The translations under genes and the position numbers were made by a program. Below are positions 24,806 to 34,027 of a stretch of 64,000 nucleotides of DNA, in pieces (position 1 is the first letter of the stretch; each line of letters begins with the position of its first letter). The DNA is taken from assembly GCF_012070565.1 (NCBI RefSeq), contig NZ_JAAQRO010000030.1, positions 124,001 through 188,000 on the forward strand, written 5' to 3'. Source of the stretch: Anaerosporobacter faecicola (lineage in GTDB: Bacteria > Bacillota > Clostridia > Lachnospirales > Lachnospiraceae). The notes under the pieces were generated by a model. It did not search any database and was not told the DNA's origin. It worked only from the letters and a program-made list of their open reading frames with translations.

Positions 24806-25636
24806 ATGAAATTCGATCTTATATTAGCTTATCGGAATCTAAGTAGCTATATAGCAGAAGGCACAGGTGAGGATGCCTGGAATAAGACTATGATAGATCC
24901 TTTTTGGGGAATGCTCACGCAAGGAGCACCATTCCCGATGGATCATATGAAACCACTCTGCAATATGGAACGTGAAATAGCAGAAAAACAATTAGAACTA
25001 CTAGAAGGTATGGATTGGGGAACATACTCTAACATTTTTGAAGAGATTTGTTCTAGACTACCGAAAGAAGACGAGGATACAATGCATATTGCAATCTATC
25101 CGTCAACAAATACAATGCCAGAAGGAATCTATGGTACCGGAGTGTGGGGAAATATTATACTAAATATAAATCCTATGATTGAGAGTGCAACCAGATGGAT
25201 CCCGTATGTATTTGCTCATGAGTTTCATCATGCTGTATGGGGAGATTATTGGTACTGCAAACAAGGTGGAGCAGGATTAACGGATTCATTCCTAGAAAGA
25301 TTGATTATTGAGGGAGAAGCTGACGCTTTTGCCAGAAGCCTGAATCCGGCTTTTATTCCGTCTTGGCATAAAGGAGTCAGACATGAAGAAGAACAGGAAG
25401 TATGGATTAAATTTCAAAAAATTTTGAACGAAACATTAAACCCAGATGAGATTTCGAAGTATATGTTTGGATGTAGAGAGCTTGGCATACCTGAAAACGC
25501 AGGATATTATTATGCAATACAAATCATTGATTCCTATCTAAAGGACAGAGATGGTATGACATTCTTACAATTGCTGAAAATATCTCCAGATACAATTTAT
25601 AAGGAAGCACAGTTTAGGCTTGGTGATACAAATTAG
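24806..25636 (+). CDS. DUF2268 putative Zn-dependent protease
   Basis: The start at ATG 24806 follows TTGGAGGGCC (276 aa). FAHEFHHAVWGD supplies an HExxH zinc motif near residue 138, and IIEGEADAFAR supplies the downstream Glu, as in DUF2268 predicted proteases. No signal peptide is visible. It is cotranscribed with the AraC/GyrI regulator. A decayed fragment of a paralogue lies at 30.35 kb. The substrate is unknown. Confidence 0.8.
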   Translation: MKFDLILAYRNLSSYIAEGTGEDAWNKTMIDPFWGMLTQGAPFPMDHMKPLCNMEREIAEKQLELLEGMDWGTYSNIFEEICSRLPKEDEDTMHIAIYPSTNTMPEGIYGTGVWGNIILNINPMIESATRWIPYVFAHEFHHAVWGDYWYCKQGGAGLTDSFLERLIIEGEADAFARSLNPAFIPSWHKGVRHEEEQEVWIKFQKILNETLNPDEISKYMFGCRELGIPENAGYYYAIQIIDSYLKDRDGMTFLQLLKISPDTIYKEAQFRLGDTN

Positions 25637-25680
25637 TTTGTTAGAATTATTCGGGTTAAACTGATTTACATAATAGGATA

Positions 25681-25730
25681 ACTCTCCTTTTGTATGATAC
25701 GGTGAACCATACAATAAGTAGGGGGGATTT
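25681..25730 (+). repeat. Structured repeat copy D
   Basis: ACTCTCC (25681-25687) and GGGGGGAT (25721-25728) can form the outer stem around GATACGGTGAACCATAC. It begins 44 bases after the DUF2268 stop. The 3' part keeps ATAAGTAGGGG. Confidence 0.75.
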
Positions 25731-25828
25731 ACTGAAATAGGGCGAGATAGGAATATAATAACTTAATATGAATAAGCCAATTTATCTGTAATTGTGAGGA
25801 ACATATGGTTATGTAGGGAGATGATAGT

Positions 25829-26617
25829 ATGAGGATGCTTAATAAATCGAAGTACAATCGAATTAGACAGCTTCTAACGGTCAATAATAAGTACCTTCCA
25901 TTACTGGAAGACTTTATTTTGCAAAAAAAAGAAGCTGATATATTTGTAGATAATGAAAATGAGCCGAGAGCGGCTTTGGTCATATCGAAAACAAACTGGA
26001 CATATCTTATAGGGGAAGCCAGGGAAGAGATCTTGAAAGAAGCTTTAGAATTGTTACAGAAAGAAAAGAAAGAATTCTACTATTGGTTTGGTATGAGCAG
26101 TGAACAGCTAAACAAGTTTTCAAGAGAAATAGAAGCATTTGAGTTAGGTGATTTTCCAAGATACATGTTTCAATTTCAAAAGAATAAGTTTTTGAATTTA
26201 CCCAAGAGGATAACTAAGTATCAGCTTGTAGAGATTAATCAAGCAAATATAGAAGAAGCAATGAGATTTGATAGTTCTATCGAAGCTTTTTATGGGACAA
26301 AAGAAGCATTTTTAGAGAAAGGTTTTGGGTTCGTTTTATATAATGGGCAGAAAATGATTGGACAAGTGATCAGCGCGGGAATCAGTACAGAAGGAGATGT
26401 TGAAATAGATATATCCACAGAAAGTGAATATAGGGGAATGGGCTTAGGATTCAATATGGGGGTAGCATTTATTGAACGCTGCTTAGAAAAAAAACTGGTA
26501 CCTAAATGGGATTGTATGGTCTCCAATGAGGCTTCCAAAAGATTGGCGTTACGTCTTGGTTTTGATGTTATGAAAGAATACCCCGTGACTTATTTGGTGA
26601 CAAAGAAAGAATTTTAA
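25829..26617 (+). CDS. GNAT acetyltransferase (ZmaR-like, GNAT_acetyltran family)
   Basis: This 262-aa protein has an N-terminal helical extension and a C-terminal acetyltransferase core with EIDISTESEYRGMGLGFNMGVAFIE (acetyl-CoA loop) and WDCMVSNEASKRLALRLGFD. The length and layout fit the GNAT_acetyltran family that includes the zwittermicin resistance protein ZmaR. The start follows GTAGGGAGATGATAGT. It is bracketed by repeat copies D and E, so it looks like a single-gene unit. Confidence 0.75.
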   Translation: MRMLNKSKYNRIRQLLTVNNKYLPLLEDFILQKKEADIFVDNENEPRAALVISKTNWTYLIGEAREEILKEALELLQKEKKEFYYWFGMSSEQLNKFSREIEAFELGDFPRYMFQFQKNKFLNLPKRITKYQLVEINQANIEEAMRFDSSIEAFYGTKEAFLEKGFGFVLYNGQKMIGQVISAGISTEGDVEIDISTESEYRGMGLGFNMGVAFIERCLEKKLVPKWDCMVSNEASKRLALRLGFDVMKEYPVTYLVTKKEF

Positions 26618-26636
26618 TATACTAGATATCGTAAAT

Positions 26637-26683
26637 CTCTCCATTTACACCATACGGAGAAACGTATCACAAATAACGGAGAG
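26637..26683 (+). repeat. Structured repeat copy E
   Basis: CTCTCC (26637-26642) and GGAGAG (26678-26683) are perfectly complementary outer arms around ATACG/CGTAT. The outer bases differ from those in copies B/H yet still pair, which supports a real stem. It starts 20 bases after the GNAT stop. Confidence 0.75.
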
Positions 26684-26789
26684 CTATGGGAGAAATATCA
26701 ATTGTGACTTGACAAATGAAATAGAAAAGACTATTATAAAAAATATATTATAGATCTATAATTTAATAACGTAAGCGTTCACGTAAGCC

Positions 26790-26833
26790 AACGTACTTTC
26801 TAACTATTAATTAGGGGAGAGTACGTTTTTTTT
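26790..26833 (+). terminator. Intrinsic terminator before O-methyltransferase
   Basis: AACGTACT pairs with AGTACGTT, followed by TTTTTT. It lies between repeat copy E and the next ribosome site, so it may end the GNAT transcript or act as an attenuator for the methyltransferase. Confidence 0.7.
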
Positions 26834-26876
26834 GTCTCTCCCTATAGAAATTATGAGATTAAAGGAGAGATTTATT

Positions 26877-27536
26877 ATGGAAAAGCGAAATGATTTAGGA
26901 ATTGACAATTTAGTAAAGTATCAGAATTATATTGAGGACTTATATAAGGAAAGCGGCACATTAAGTCAAAAAAGTTTTATTGATAAAACAGAGTGGAAAG
27001 ACTTTGTACCTGTGATAGAAGATGATGTTGTTCGTTTCCTGAAAATAATGTTGCAGGTAAAGAAACCGATGAAGATTCTAGAGATTGGCACTAGTATAGG
27101 TTTTTCAGCAACATCAATGGCATTAATTGCAAAGAAATATGGTGGAACGATTACAACGATTGAATTTAATCCGTTAGCCCAAAAACAAGCAGAAAAAAAT
27201 TTCTTAAGGTATGGAGTTGATAAGACAGTACAAATTATGTATGGGGATGCATGCAAAATTCTTCCCCAGATTGCAGATGAGAGTTTTGATCTTATTTTTC
27301 AAGATGTTGAAAACCGGCTATATCCGCAGTTACAACAAGATTGCGTACGAATTCTGAAGACGGGAGGAATTTTTATCGCAGATGATACCCTTTTTCCTGT
27401 CATGGATCTTGGGGAACAGTTGAAGGATCAAGTAGAGCCAACGAATCAATTTAATCATATGATAGCTAATTCTAGCCAATTGGAAAGCACATTGTTGCCG
27501 ATTGGCGACGGGGTAGTAATTGGAATAAAGAGATAG
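26877..27536 (+). CDS. Class I SAM-dependent O-methyltransferase
   Basis: The start at ATG 26877 is set by AAAGGAGAGATTTATT (219 aa). The SAM-binding motif ILEIGTSIGFSATSMA and the later TIEFNPLAQKQAEKN, DLIFQDVENRLYPQ and GGIFIADDTLFP fit the caffeoyl-CoA O-methyltransferase-like family (COG4122). The usual DADK metal site reads QDVEN here, so metal binding or activity may differ. It is a lone gene between repeat copies E and F. Confidence 0.8.
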   Translation: MEKRNDLGIDNLVKYQNYIEDLYKESGTLSQKSFIDKTEWKDFVPVIEDDVVRFLKIMLQVKKPMKILEIGTSIGFSATSMALIAKKYGGTITTIEFNPLAQKQAEKNFLRYGVDKTVQIMYGDACKILPQIADESFDLIFQDVENRLYPQLQQDCVRILKTGGIFIADDTLFPVMDLGEQLKDQVEPTNQFNHMIANSSQLESTLLPIGDGVVIGIKR

Positions 27537-27568
27537 TGGTAAATCAATATAAACTATACTTTCAAGTA

Positions 27569-27586
27569 GATACGATGAACGGTACC
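27569..27586 (+). repeat. Structured repeat copy F (degenerate)
   Basis: GATACGATGAACGGTACC begins 33 bases after the methyltransferase stop and is followed by CAAATAAGTTGTGG, a weak match to the canonical 3' part. Confidence 0.5.
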
Positions 27587-27635
27587 GCAAATAAGTTGTG
27601 GTCTTCCAGAATACAGAAATATTAGTAAATAAAAT

Positions 27636-27678
27636 AAGAGGATAATCACTTTTGATATGGTGGTTATCTTCTTATTTT
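27636..27678 (+). terminator. Strong intrinsic terminator after copy F
   Basis: AAGAGGATAATCAC pairs with GTGGTTATCTTCTT (14 bp with G-U pairs), followed by ATTTTTG. Confidence 0.8.
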
Positions 27679-27891
27679 TGTAAAAACGAATTTTTACTCT
27701 TCTTTCATATGATAAGGATTATACCCATATTTTTATGATTTGCGATGACCAGAAATAGTAAGTGAGTAAAGACCTGTTTAAAAGACTAAAATTGAAAGTT
27801 ATATAATGAAGGATGTTACTAAAGAAAATATAGACTATATTTGGAAATGTGGTAATATTTAATTAGATAAAAGTATGAAGGAGAGAGCTGG

Positions 27892-28656
27892 ATGTTTTTA
27901 CCGAGATTAGAAGTGTCACCAATTGATAGGCAAGTAAACGCACAATTGATTTGTAGATATGTGAGCCCTGAACAACAAAAAAACAAGACAAGGCCATTTT
28001 TAGAAAAAACATTGGCTATGTATCCAGAGTTACGAGAAACGGTACGAATTAAAGATGATAAGATTAGAAATGCTCACATATATGAAGCCGTATATTGCCG
28101 ATTAGATCGTGAGAAAGAAAAGATAAATGATAGAATTCTTTATTTTTCACAAAAATTTGATACCTTTATATATGATTTTATTGCGGCACAATGCAATACA
28201 TATAATTATATCTGGAAGAAAAAAGATCCTGTTATTCTATGCGATGTAGGATATATTCCATTCTATCCGAGAAGTACAAAGAACAAACAATTTTTTGTTT
28301 CATTTAATGATGAAGAAAGAGTATTTTCAGGTGCAGTTCATGAGATAAACCATATGATTTTTTATGAAAAGTGGAATGAAATGCAAGGTGTAGAGAATGC
28401 AGAGGAAAAATACTTTCCCGATCCATTATGGTTTTTGGAAGAAATCATTGTTGATCCAACGTTAAATGATAAAAACGTAAAACCATATACGTTATACGAA
28501 AATAGGGCTTATGATCAATTTTATCAACCATTGATACAAAATAGAAGTCCAATGAATTATATAAAAGAAATGTATGAATCAAAGGTATCTATTGAAAGAT
28601 TTCTTGAAGAGGCATATGTCTTTGTATGCAACAATATGGATAGTTTTATGAAATAG
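27892..28656 (+). CDS. Putative HExxH metallopeptidase, 254 aa
   Basis: This 254-aa protein has GAVHEINHMIFYEKW near residue 148, an HExxH zinc motif, and FLEEIIVDPTLND about 36 residues later, which could supply the third ligand Glu. No signal peptide is visible, so it is probably cytosolic. The ribosome site GAAGGAGAGAGCTGG supports the start. I do not recognise the family; a protease role is inferred from the motif only. Confidence 0.6.
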   Translation: MFLPRLEVSPIDRQVNAQLICRYVSPEQQKNKTRPFLEKTLAMYPELRETVRIKDDKIRNAHIYEAVYCRLDREKEKINDRILYFSQKFDTFIYDFIAAQCNTYNYIWKKKDPVILCDVGYIPFYPRSTKNKQFFVSFNDEERVFSGAVHEINHMIFYEKWNEMQGVENAEEKYFPDPLWFLEEIIVDPTLNDKNVKPYTLYENRAYDQFYQPLIQNRSPMNYIKEMYESKVSIERFLEEAYVFVCNNMDSFMK

Positions 28657-28830
28657 AATATACTGAGTTAGCAAAATAAAATGAAAGAATCGATTGGACG
28701 CCTCACATTCGTAGTACCATTTATCAAAGCAGAGAGAGAGTATGTCGCCATTTTTCAATATAAGGGATAGGCAATGTGAGTATATGTTCGATTTGTATTA
28801 TTATAATGAATTTATAGGGAGAAAACAGAT

Positions 28831-29223
28831 ATGGAGTTAGGCATGACGCTATATATAAAGAATACGGTAGAGGCAGTCGATTTCTATATGAAATCATTTG
28901 GATTATCCTTGGGCTACCATGAAAAATTTCCAAATGGTACATATATGCACGCAGAGCTACAAAAGGATGGAAAAACTATATTTGCAGTTAGTGAATCTTC
29001 AAATGATGAATTAGTTGAGAATATGAAACAGTTAGCAAAGAATAATTTTTCACCAACTACGAGTTGCGGGATTAACTTTAATTCAGAGGACGAGATAATT
29101 AATGCATACAATATGCTTAAAGAGGAGGGAATAGTATGTAGACCAATTGGACCGCTTCCTTGGAGTGTTTGTAGTGCAGATGTATTAGATAAATATGGTG
29201 TGTATTGGTATATATATATGTGA
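28831..29223 (+). CDS. VOC-family (glyoxalase/PhnB-like) protein
   Basis: This 130-aa protein has the VOC beta-alpha-beta-beta-beta repeats: LYIKNTVEAVDFYMKSFGL at the start and DKYGVYWYIYM at the end, as in PhnB-like members. This family covers glyoxalases, dioxygenases and antibiotic-binding proteins. Metal ligands are not fully conserved by eye, so a binding rather than catalytic role is possible. Confidence 0.75.
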   Translation: MELGMTLYIKNTVEAVDFYMKSFGLSLGYHEKFPNGTYMHAELQKDGKTIFAVSESSNDELVENMKQLAKNNFSPTTSCGINFNSEDEIINAYNMLKEEGIVCRPIGPLPWSVCSADVLDKYGVYWYIYM

Positions 29224-29260
29224 TATACTTATGTAACGAATAAATATTTTATTTTAACAA

Positions 29261-29297
29261 GTGCTAAGAAACCGACCATAAGTAAGTGGAGAGGCAC
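29261..29297 (+). repeat. Structured repeat copy G (most degenerate)
   Basis: GAAACCGACCATAAGTAAGTGGAG matches the 3' half of the element, and GTGC/GCAC can close it. The GATACGG arm is lost. Its position, 38 bases after a stop codon and just before a terminator, matches the other copies. Confidence 0.45.
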
Positions 29298-29305
29298 GAA
29301 ATAAA

Positions 29306-29335
29306 AGATCAAGTATAGATACTTGGTCTTTTTTA
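29306..29335 (+). terminator. Intrinsic terminator after VOC gene
   Basis: AGATCAAGTAT pairs with ATACTTGGTCT with a tight loop, followed by TTTTT. Confidence 0.8.
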
Positions 29336-29585
29336 GTGACCTAGGAAAAGAGTATAAAACGGAGTTAGTTTATAGTTTATATTATTCTGATTATAGAAAA
29401 GTTAACATATAGTAGATTAAACATTGTATCACTAGATTAGATTAATGATAAGGAAATGAACTAGGATAGTAATGAATGACAGGATAGATTGAAGAGAGAG
29501 TAATTATGCTCTATACTAAAAGTGTAGAAATTAAGACGTTTAAGGAAGGAGAAAACAGTTAATCAAATACTGCAATATAGAGAAG

Positions 29586-30344
29586 ATGACGGAGAAGGAA
29601 AAGAAGAATGCATTAATCAAAGAAGTAATCCGACCATTACTTAAATCCGCGGGATTTAAAGGTACGGGGACAACATTTTATAGTGAACGTGAGAAGTGTT
29701 ATATTGTTATCAATATCCAATCCTCTCAGTTTAATTTGGAAGCGCTAGGATATAGTTTTTGGTACAATATTAAAAGATTTGATAAAAGTGAAATAAAGGA
29801 TCTGAATGATGTGAAAAAATATCGTGGTGGTGGATTCGGCGTTATCCACGAATCCTTTTTTTTGCCAAATCACGGATACTTTCATCCTTACCACAAACCT
29901 GCAGGATATAACATTGGAGGTACGAAGAGATATCAACCAATTATTACTGATTATGAGGATGCAAAAGAGCGATTATCGAATGATTTAACTCAGTACATAT
30001 TACCAAGATTGCAGCCAGTTCAAAAGGAAGAGGATTGGAATACGATGGTTCATAAGATGAATGAGGAAACCGACGTGGAGAAAATTAAGATGATTTCATT
30101 TTTCTTTGATCTGGTGGGTTCAGCAAACTCACGTTCCAATGTAAGTGGAAGGATACGGAATATGAACTCGGCTAATATAACGAAGGAAGATGTAGTTAAG
30201 AACATGGATTTACTTCCTAAAGTATTAGAATATCAAGATACCTATGATTTGACGGTCGAAGAGATTAAATCATTTATAGCAATAGTACTAGATGAGTATG
30301 AAAAACAGAAAACATGTGAAAAGGGAGAGAACTTTTTCGTGTGA
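29586..30344 (+). CDS. DUF4304 domain protein
   Basis: This 252-aa protein starts with the DUF4304 pattern: VIRPLLKSAGFKGTGTTFYSERE, followed by YIVINIQSSQFN. It has a Gly/His/Pro-rich mid-part (GGGFGVIHESFFLPNHGYFHP). Function is unknown; relatives often lie near toxin-immunity or phage-defence genes, but nothing here proves that. The ribosome site before ATG 29586 is weak. A relic of a DUF2268-type gene begins directly after its stop. Confidence 0.65.
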   Translation: MTEKEKKNALIKEVIRPLLKSAGFKGTGTTFYSEREKCYIVINIQSSQFNLEALGYSFWYNIKRFDKSEIKDLNDVKKYRGGGFGVIHESFFLPNHGYFHPYHKPAGYNIGGTKRYQPIITDYEDAKERLSNDLTQYILPRLQPVQKEEDWNTMVHKMNEETDVEKIKMISFFFDLVGSANSRSNVSGRIRNMNSANITKEDVVKNMDLLPKVLEYQDTYDLTVEEIKSFIAIVLDEYEKQKTCEKGENFFV

Positions 30345-30349
30345 ACGTA

Positions 30350-30440
30350 AAGTTTCATAAAGGGGTCAGACGTGAAGAAGAACGTGAAATATGGAGTTGA
30401 ATTTCTGCAGATTTTAGCAATATCATGTCCGATTGGATAA
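30350..30440 (+). pseudogene. Relic of a DUF2268 protease gene
   Basis: The stretch reads FHKGVRREEEREIW then a stop, closely matching WHKGVRHEEEQEVW of the intact gene at 24806, and the DNA similarity continues past the stop in another frame. It is a decayed 3' fragment of a paralogue, probably left by deletion or cassette turnover. Confidence 0.7.
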
Positions 30441-30453
30441 AGAGAAAAACATT

Positions 30454-30486
30454 AGGATTGAATCGAGAGGTTCAATCCTTTTATAT
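30454..30486 (+). terminator. Intrinsic terminator after DUF4304 unit
   Basis: AGGATTGAA pairs with TTCAATCCT around an 8-base loop, followed by TTTATATTT. Confidence 0.65.
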
Positions 30487-30773
30487 TTGAGAAAGTAGTC
30501 CTTCCACCAACCGGACAGCTGGTGGAAGGAGCTACAGATTATTCAATTGGAGATTACTGGAGATTGTTAACAAGAAATATTTATATTTGTATAATATAAA
30601 TTACAAAAAATGGATAAAAATAGTTGCAATATATCCCATTTTTCGGTAAAATAGTATGAGTGAAGAATAAGTTATAATACTTAGTGATGGATATGCAATG
30701 CCAAAGGTATAGGATGAAAATGAGTATGAAATGAATTACAAGAAGATAATAAACAAAATAAGGGGGATTGTCT

Positions 30774-32705
30774 TTGAAGAAATTAATATTTACAAATGAT
30801 GATTGCAAAGGTTGTAATCATTGTATTTGCACTTGTCCAGTACTATTAGCAAATGCTTCGGTGGTAGTCGACGAAAAACAAAGAATCGAAGTAAATGATG
30901 CGTATTGTATCCAATGTGGTTCCTGTTTTGATGCGTGTACACATCAGGCAAGGGAATACGAGGACGATACGGAGAAGTTCTTTCAGGATTTGAAGGAAGG
31001 GAAAGAAATCTCTTTGTTGATCGCACCAGCATTTCGTGCTAATTATGTAAGAGATTACGAAAGAATCCTAGGTGGACTGAAAAAATTAGGTGTAAAGAAG
31101 ATCATAAGTGTTGGATTCGGAGCGGATATTACGACTTGGGCGTATATCAATTATATTACCAAAAACGAGTTTTACGGCGGTATCTCTCAGCCATGCCCTG
31201 CTGTGGTTAGTTATATTGAAAAATACATACCAGAGCTGATACCAAAGTTGATACCAATTCAGAGCCCGATGATGTGTGCTGCAATTTATGCAAAGAAGTA
31301 TGAGAAAATAACAGATCGTCTTGCGTTCATAAGCCCATGTATCGCAAAAAAATATGAAATTGAAGATCCGAATACGCACGGTATGGTGTCCTATAACATT
31401 ACGTTTGATCATTTGGTGGCATATATGAAACAACACAACCTGTTAAATGGTGAAATTAAATTCGAGGTGACAGAGGGACTTGGAGCAGTCTATCCTATGC
31501 CAGGTGGTCTGAAAGAAAATATTGCATGGTTTTGCGGACATGATAAGATGGTACGTCAAATCGAGGGCAATTCAGTATATGCATTTCTGGAAAATTATAA
31601 AGAACGAGTGCAAAAGAATGAAAAGCTTCCATTTATCGTGGATGCTCTAAACTGTACGAATGGTTGTATCTATGGAACGGGGATAGAACAAGAGAAAAAG
31701 CAAGGGGAGGATCATCTTTACAACCTATATGAAATTAAGAAACAGTGTATGTCAAATGGTAACGAACCTTTTAGTAAAAAAATAGATTCGAAAAAGCGTT
31801 TGGTGTTTTTAAATAAGAAATTTAATAATCTGAATTTAAATGATTTTCTTCGTAGTTATACGGATCAATCTCAAAAACATAAAATATGTAATCCATCGAT
31901 CAACGAAATGAATGAAATATTTCAAACAATGAAAAAAGATACCAAAGAAAAACAGAAAATTAATTGTGGAGCATGTGGTTATGCAACTTGTCAGGAGATG
32001 ACCATTGCGATCTATAATAAATGCAATCATAAAGAAAGTTGTATTCACTATCTGAAAGATTCAGTAGAAGAAGAAACAAAAATCATTCAAGATACAATCG
32101 AACAAGTGAAACAGCGAAATACGGAACTGGAACAAAAGAAAGATGAACTTGCTCACTTTATATCAGAGGATTTTAAGTATATGGATGATGCTGTGGTTGA
32201 ACTGGTACATGGTAACAGTAATTGTGCTCAAGAATGTGAAGCAGTCCAGAAGAATATGGATGATATCTATCAGTTCAGTAATGATCTTTTGAAAGCGTTT
32301 CATGCGATCCGAGCATTATTGGACCAACTGGAAAAGAATAATAATGATATAACGAATGTTGCAAATCAAACAAATCTTCTTGCACTAAATGCCTCGATTG
32401 AAGCTGCTCGTGCTGGAGATGCCGGAAAAGGATTCTCCGTTGTTGCAGAACAGATTAAGCTTTTATCCGAATCCAGTAAAGTTACTTCTGAGGACAGCAA
32501 TCACAATAAATTAGAAATATCGCAAGCCATTGAGTCTTTATCAAAAAAGGCAGAGGTCTTGAAAGAATCAATGAATGAGATGTCAGAACAGATTGCGAAT
32601 ATGACTTCAAGTACAAAGGGAATAGCGCAAACTGCTGAAAGTTTGGAAAATATCGTACAGAATGTAAATGACAGATTGGTTGCAATTAAAGAGAATGAAT
32701 CGTAG
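30774..32705 (+). CDS. Cytosolic chemoreceptor with [FeFe]-hydrogenase-like sensor
   Basis: The TTG start at 30774 lies seven bases after AGGGGGA (643 aa); an upstream TTG is too close. Domains in order: two [4Fe-4S] ferredoxin motifs ([23 protein letters not shown]; residues 11-65); a hydrogenase large-subunit-like domain (about 80-340) with [13 protein letters not shown] and [11 protein letters not shown] in place of the catalytic L1 and L2 motifs; a further 4Fe-4S module ([12 protein letters not shown], near 398); and an MCP signalling hairpin with [20 protein letters not shown] near 535. There are no membrane helices. The incomplete H-cluster motifs suggest a redox or H2 sensor, not an enzyme. 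Confidence 0.8.
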   Translation: MKKLIFTNDDCKGCNHCICTCPVLLANASVVVDEKQRIEVNDAYCIQCGSCFDACTHQAREYEDDTEKFFQDLKEGKEISLLIAPAFRANYVRDYERILGGLKKLGVKKIISVGFGADITTWAYINYITKNEFYGGISQPCPAVVSYIEKYIPELIPKLIPIQSPMMCAAIYAKKYEKITDRLAFISPCIAKKYEIEDPNTHGMVSYNITFDHLVAYMKQHNLLNGEIKFEVTEGLGAVYPMPGGLKENIAWFCGHDKMVRQIEGNSVYAFLENYKERVQKNEKLPFIVDALNCTNGCIYGTGIEQEKKQGEDHLYNLYEIKKQCMSNGNEPFSKKIDSKKRLVFLNKKFNNLNLNDFLRSYTDQSQKHKICNPSINEMNEIFQTMKKDTKEKQKINCGACGYATCQEMTIAIYNKCNHKESCIHYLKDSVEEETKIIQDTIEQVKQRNTELEQKKDELAHFISEDFKYMDDAVVELVHGNSNCAQECEAVQKNMDDIYQFSNDLLKAFHAIRALLDQLEKNNNDITNVANQTNLLALNASIEAARAGDAGKGFSVVAEQIKLLSESSKVTSEDSNHNKLEISQAIESLSKKAEVLKESMNEMSEQIANMTSSTKGIAQTAESLENIVQNVNDRLVAIKENES

Positions 32706-32760
32706 TTCCTGTTGAATAAAATGATTGGTGTCAAGTAGATAAAGACGACGATCAATTAAC

Positions 32761-32820
32761 AAAAAGGAGGATGCTGCAAAACTAACTCGTTACTAGTTTT
32801 GCAACATCCTCCTTTTTTTG
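32761..32820 (+). terminator. Strong terminator after hydrogenase-like chemoreceptor
   Basis: AAAAAGGAGGATGCTGCAAA pairs with TTTGCAACATCCTCCTTTTT (one mismatch), followed by more Ts. It is readable in both directions, so it may also serve the convergent phosphotransferase gene. Confidence 0.9.
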
Positions 32821-32851
32821 TTATAACAAAGTATGATATGCCAATAAGATA

Positions 32852-33898
32852 CTATTCAAATGGATGTTCTGTAAAATAGATTTCGTTAAAAAAACCACGA
32901 TAAGGAATATCATCTAGGATACATTTCTCGAGGTAGATTAGTTCTTCATCCCACTCAATCTTTTGACCTTCTCGTAACATAGTTTCAATTTCATCCACAA
33001 TATTCTCAAGAATTGTTACATTAATAAACAGAGGTAGTTTTTGCAGTAAGGTTTCATCCAGATTATTCTCAGAACGATAGCCTTCCAGCACGTAATGAAA
33101 ATATTCCTCCATAAAATCTCTACGTTTTCTGGCATTTGGTTCAAATTGAATCCAGCCAACACCATGTGTCCATACATCTGCAAGATCATACATATAAAAG
33201 CCCATGCAACAATTATCAAAATCGTAAACCGTAATATTACCAGTCTCGAAATCAATGGAATAATTGGAATCACCAAAGTCAAAATGAATCATTCCGTAAG
33301 AAGTTCTGTTTTGGTCAATGTATCGTAGTTCTTGTATGGTTTCGTTGAATTTTAGCTTGAGTAAAGCATGCTCATCGGGGATTAATTGATTTAAATATTC
33401 TTCATTAAATCGATCAAAGAAACTATATCGTTGATGGATTGGTGTATAGTCACTAGATATACGATGAATCTTCCCAAGGACTTTTCCGCAATTGAAAAAA
33501 TACTCATGAAGGGAGACGCCCTCTCGATAACGGTAATTGTTTTCTGCTAGTAACATTCCTTTTGCTCTTTCAAACATACAAACTGTAAAGGTGTTACTAC
33601 ATATATCAAATTGTTCTAGGAGATTATGGTGGTTTGACTCAATAACATTTGCTACACTAGCACCATTTTTATGTAAGAATTGTACGAACTCTAACTCTGC
33701 AAGATAATCCTCTTTTGTACGATCTCCTAAGTTTGAGATTCTAAGAACTACATCTTTAAGTTCTTTGTTATGAAGAATATAGATTTTGTTTCGTCCACCT
33801 TCATGCTCCTGAATTGGAGTGAATTCATAACCAGCTAAATCATATCGTCCAGATATGGCAGCCAATAACATGCTTTTCTCTACTTCATTATATAACAT
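32852..33898 (-). CDS. APH-type phosphotransferase (aminoglycoside/choline kinase fold)
   Basis: The 348-aa protein shows the Brenner motif GMIHFDFGDSN (HxDxxxxN) and VYDFDNCCMG (the DFG-equivalent), followed by YDLAD, typical of the APH/homoserine kinase II family. Kinase substrates in this family range from antibiotics to metabolites. ATG 33898 has its own AAGGAGG site; an in-frame ATG at 33931 also has an AGGAGG site and would add 11 residues. Upstream lie a ten-codon leader peptide and a hairpin that covers the first ribosome site, so translation may be inducible. Confidence 0.75.
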   Translation of the reverse strand: MLYNEVEKSMLLAAISGRYDLAGYEFTPIQEHEGGRNKIYILHNKELKDVVLRISNLGDRTKEDYLAELEFVQFLHKNGASVANVIESNHHNLLEQFDICSNTFTVCMFERAKGMLLAENNYRYREGVSLHEYFFNCGKVLGKIHRISSDYTPIHQRYSFFDRFNEEYLNQLIPDEHALLKLKFNETIQELRYIDQNRTSYGMIHFDFGDSNYSIDFETGNITVYDFDNCCMGFYMYDLADVWTHGVGWIQFEPNARKRRDFMEEYFHYVLEGYRSENNLDETLLQKLPLFINVTILENIVDEIETMLREGQKIEWDEELIYLEKCILDDIPYRGFFNEIYFTEHPFE

Positions 33899-33914
33899 AG
33901 TTACCTCCTTACTT

Positions 33915-33945
33915 TTAGGAGGGGTCTGCATCGTCACCCTCCTAA
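33915..33945 (-). promoter_or_regulatory. Hairpin masking a ribosome site before the APH gene
   Basis: TTAGGAGGG pairs perfectly with CCCTCCTAA over a 13-base loop. The 5' arm is the ribosome site for ATG 33931. There is no T-run, so the hairpin is more likely a translational than a transcriptional switch. Confidence 0.55.
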
Positions 33946-33946
33946 T

Positions 33947-33979
33947 TTAGTCAAGATTGACAGATACAGCCTTTTTCAT
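33947..33979 (-). CDS. Leader peptide MKKAVSVNLD upstream of APH gene
   Basis: A ten-codon frame follows an AAAGG site ten bases upstream. It lies between the promoter (34056-34028) and the SD-masking hairpin, and its stop abuts the 5' arm of that hairpin. A ribosome stalled in this frame would keep the arm from pairing, the arrangement known from inducible resistance genes. An 81-codon frame covering it is not called because the promoter lies inside that frame. Confidence 0.5.
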   Translation of the reverse strand: MKKAVSVNLD

Positions 33980-34027
33980 TAAAACACAACCTTTCAATAT
34001 GTAATTTTTTTCTATAAATTCAACGTT

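Larger units (their letters stand above)
27537..27891. other. Intergenic region with repeat copy F and terminator
   Basis: Holds repeat copy F (27569-27586) and a strong terminator (27636-27678). The rest is AT-rich; no gene is seen. Confidence 0.45.
29224..29585. other. Intergenic region with degenerate repeat G and terminator
   Basis: It contains repeat copy G (29261-29297) and a terminator (29306-29335). A 18-codon frame at 29506-29562 has a weak ribosome site and is not called. Confidence 0.4.
30345..30773. other. Intergenic region: gene relic, two hairpins, upstream region of chemoreceptor
   Basis: Contains the DUF2268 relic, a terminator (30454-30486) and a perfect 11-bp hairpin in which TCCTTCCACCA at 30499 pairs with TGGTGGAAGGA at 30520. 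The rest is AT-rich and probably holds the promoter of the next gene. Confidence 0.45.

Noticed and set aside
29506..29562. 18-codon frame before the DUF4304 gene
   Set aside because: The ribosome site is poor and nothing in the peptide or its surroundings suggests a leader.
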